A DNA stretch of 21,576 nt, taken from the NCBI GenBank assembly GCA_964613585.1, contig CAZTHL010000062.1:1-21576 (forward strand), written 5' to 3'. Under the pieces are notes generated by a model. The model saw nothing but the letters and a program-made list of their open reading frames with translations, had not been told where the DNA came from and made no database searches. Shown here piece by piece: positions 21,246-21,576 of this stretch. The stretch is from CAZTHL01 sp964613585. GTDB taxonomy: Bacteria > Pseudomonadota > Alphaproteobacteria > DSM-16000 > Inquilinaceae. Within the stretch, counting starts at the first letter, position 1. Each line of letters opens with the position of its first letter. The position numbers were made by a program, and so were the translations under genes.

Positions 21246-21576
21246 ATGGAAATGGGATCGGCAATAGCGCGCAGTGAGTTATTAGTCAGTCTGGTAAAAT
21301 CAAGCGCAAGCGGCGATAAACAGGCGTTTAAAAAAATTGTAGAAGCAATTGTAGCAGAAGAACGAGCTAAACAGCACAATATACTTGCTGACAGGCTTGA
21401 GAATGCTCTTCGGCCGCTTAACGGAAACAGCTTATCCCGTTTGAATGGCATGACCAGCGATTCCGCTGCTCGGGCTCGTGACTTTGTCTCCGAAACCATT
21501 CCGCGCAGACGCCTTTCCGATCTAATACCAACGGCATCAATTACTGACCTGTGTGTGCCCAGTCGCGCAAGCCGAT
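21246..21576 (+). CDS. AAA+ ATPase N-terminus (IetA/SpoVK-like), 3' end beyond window
   Basis: A frame open to the window edge encodes MEMGSAIARSELLVSLVKS, ASGDKQAFKKIVEAIVAEE and RAKQHNILADRLENAL, then ARDFVSETIPRRRLSDL. This pattern, a short helical domain with a conserved VAEERAKQH stretch followed by a xxSExxPRRRLxDL segment, recalls the N-terminus of AAA+ ATPases that precede the Walker A domain in proteins encoded with an S8 subtilisin-like protease (IetAS pairs, reported in phage defence and plasmid incompatibility). No ATPase motif is inside the window, so the call is from memory of the family only. The start could also be GTG 21222 or 21231 or ATG 21252; no ribosome site decides. Base composition is far lower in GC than its neighbours, suggesting transfer. 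Confidence 0.5.
   Translation, partial: MEMGSAIARSELLVSLVKSSASGDKQAFKKIVEAIVAEERAKQHNILADRLENALRPLNGNSLSRLNGMTSDSAARARDFVSETIPRRRLSDLIPTASITDLCVPSRASR

Noticed and set aside
21083..21277. 64-codon ORF with GTG start and AAGGA ribosome site
   Set aside because: No recognisable family, and it overlaps the better supported AAA+ frame; left uncalled.

Overview
The window reads as chromosomal DNA of a high-GC Gram-negative bacterium, most likely an alphaproteobacterium. The evidence is family content: a ligase-associated PdeM-type phosphoesterase, an Fe-S bacterial photolyase-related protein, a Tat-exported PhoX phosphatase and an RTX protein. No rRNA or tRNA gene was recognised, so the taxon is an inference. 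A 10-base N run at 19470-19479 shows that this is a draft assembly.

Left part (1-4 kb). The N-terminal part of an RTX calcium-binding repeat protein runs off the left edge on the minus strand. It diverges from a LuxR-type regulator across about 580 bases with no convincing gene. A pdeM-like phosphoesterase and a tiny membrane-protein ORF follow.

Core (4-14 kb). Two convergent, tightly packed gene sets face each other. The plus-strand set is an FAD oxidoreductase (COG2907 type), a DUF1365 protein, a cyclopropane-fatty-acid-synthase-like methyltransferase, a GPH-type MFS transporter and a DUF3833 lipoprotein. The minus-strand set, in transcription order, is an SDR without its catalytic tyrosine, a Tat-exported DUF6134 protein, an Fe-S photolyase/cryptochrome and a classical SDR. 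A tiny lipoprotein gene, preceded by two perfect hairpins, lies between them. Related oxidoreductase, DUF1365, methyltransferase and photolyase genes recur together in other proteobacteria. In Rhodobacter sphaeroides similar genes belong to the singlet-oxygen response and to methylated or furan fatty acid synthesis. The working interpretation is a membrane-lipid modification and light or oxidative stress locus. This is the most interesting system in the window.

Right part (14-19 kb). It holds a PhoX phosphatase, a small membrane protein and a YeeE/YedE-like membrane protein. These are separated by GC-rich spacers full of tandem repeats (15-bp and 35-bp units) and REP-like palindromes. A small gene that appears frameshifted by one base in a C homopolymer follows.

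Right edge (19-21.6 kb). This is a degraded region: a SUMF1/FGE-domain fragment, the assembly gap flanked by two 30/31-identical palindromic 31-mers, an intact GNAT acetyltransferase and a DUF29 C-terminal remnant. At about 20.94 kb base composition turns abruptly AT-richer. The window ends inside the N-terminus of a protein resembling AAA+ ATPases that pair with subtilisin-like proteases (IetAS type), which suggests the start of an acquired island.
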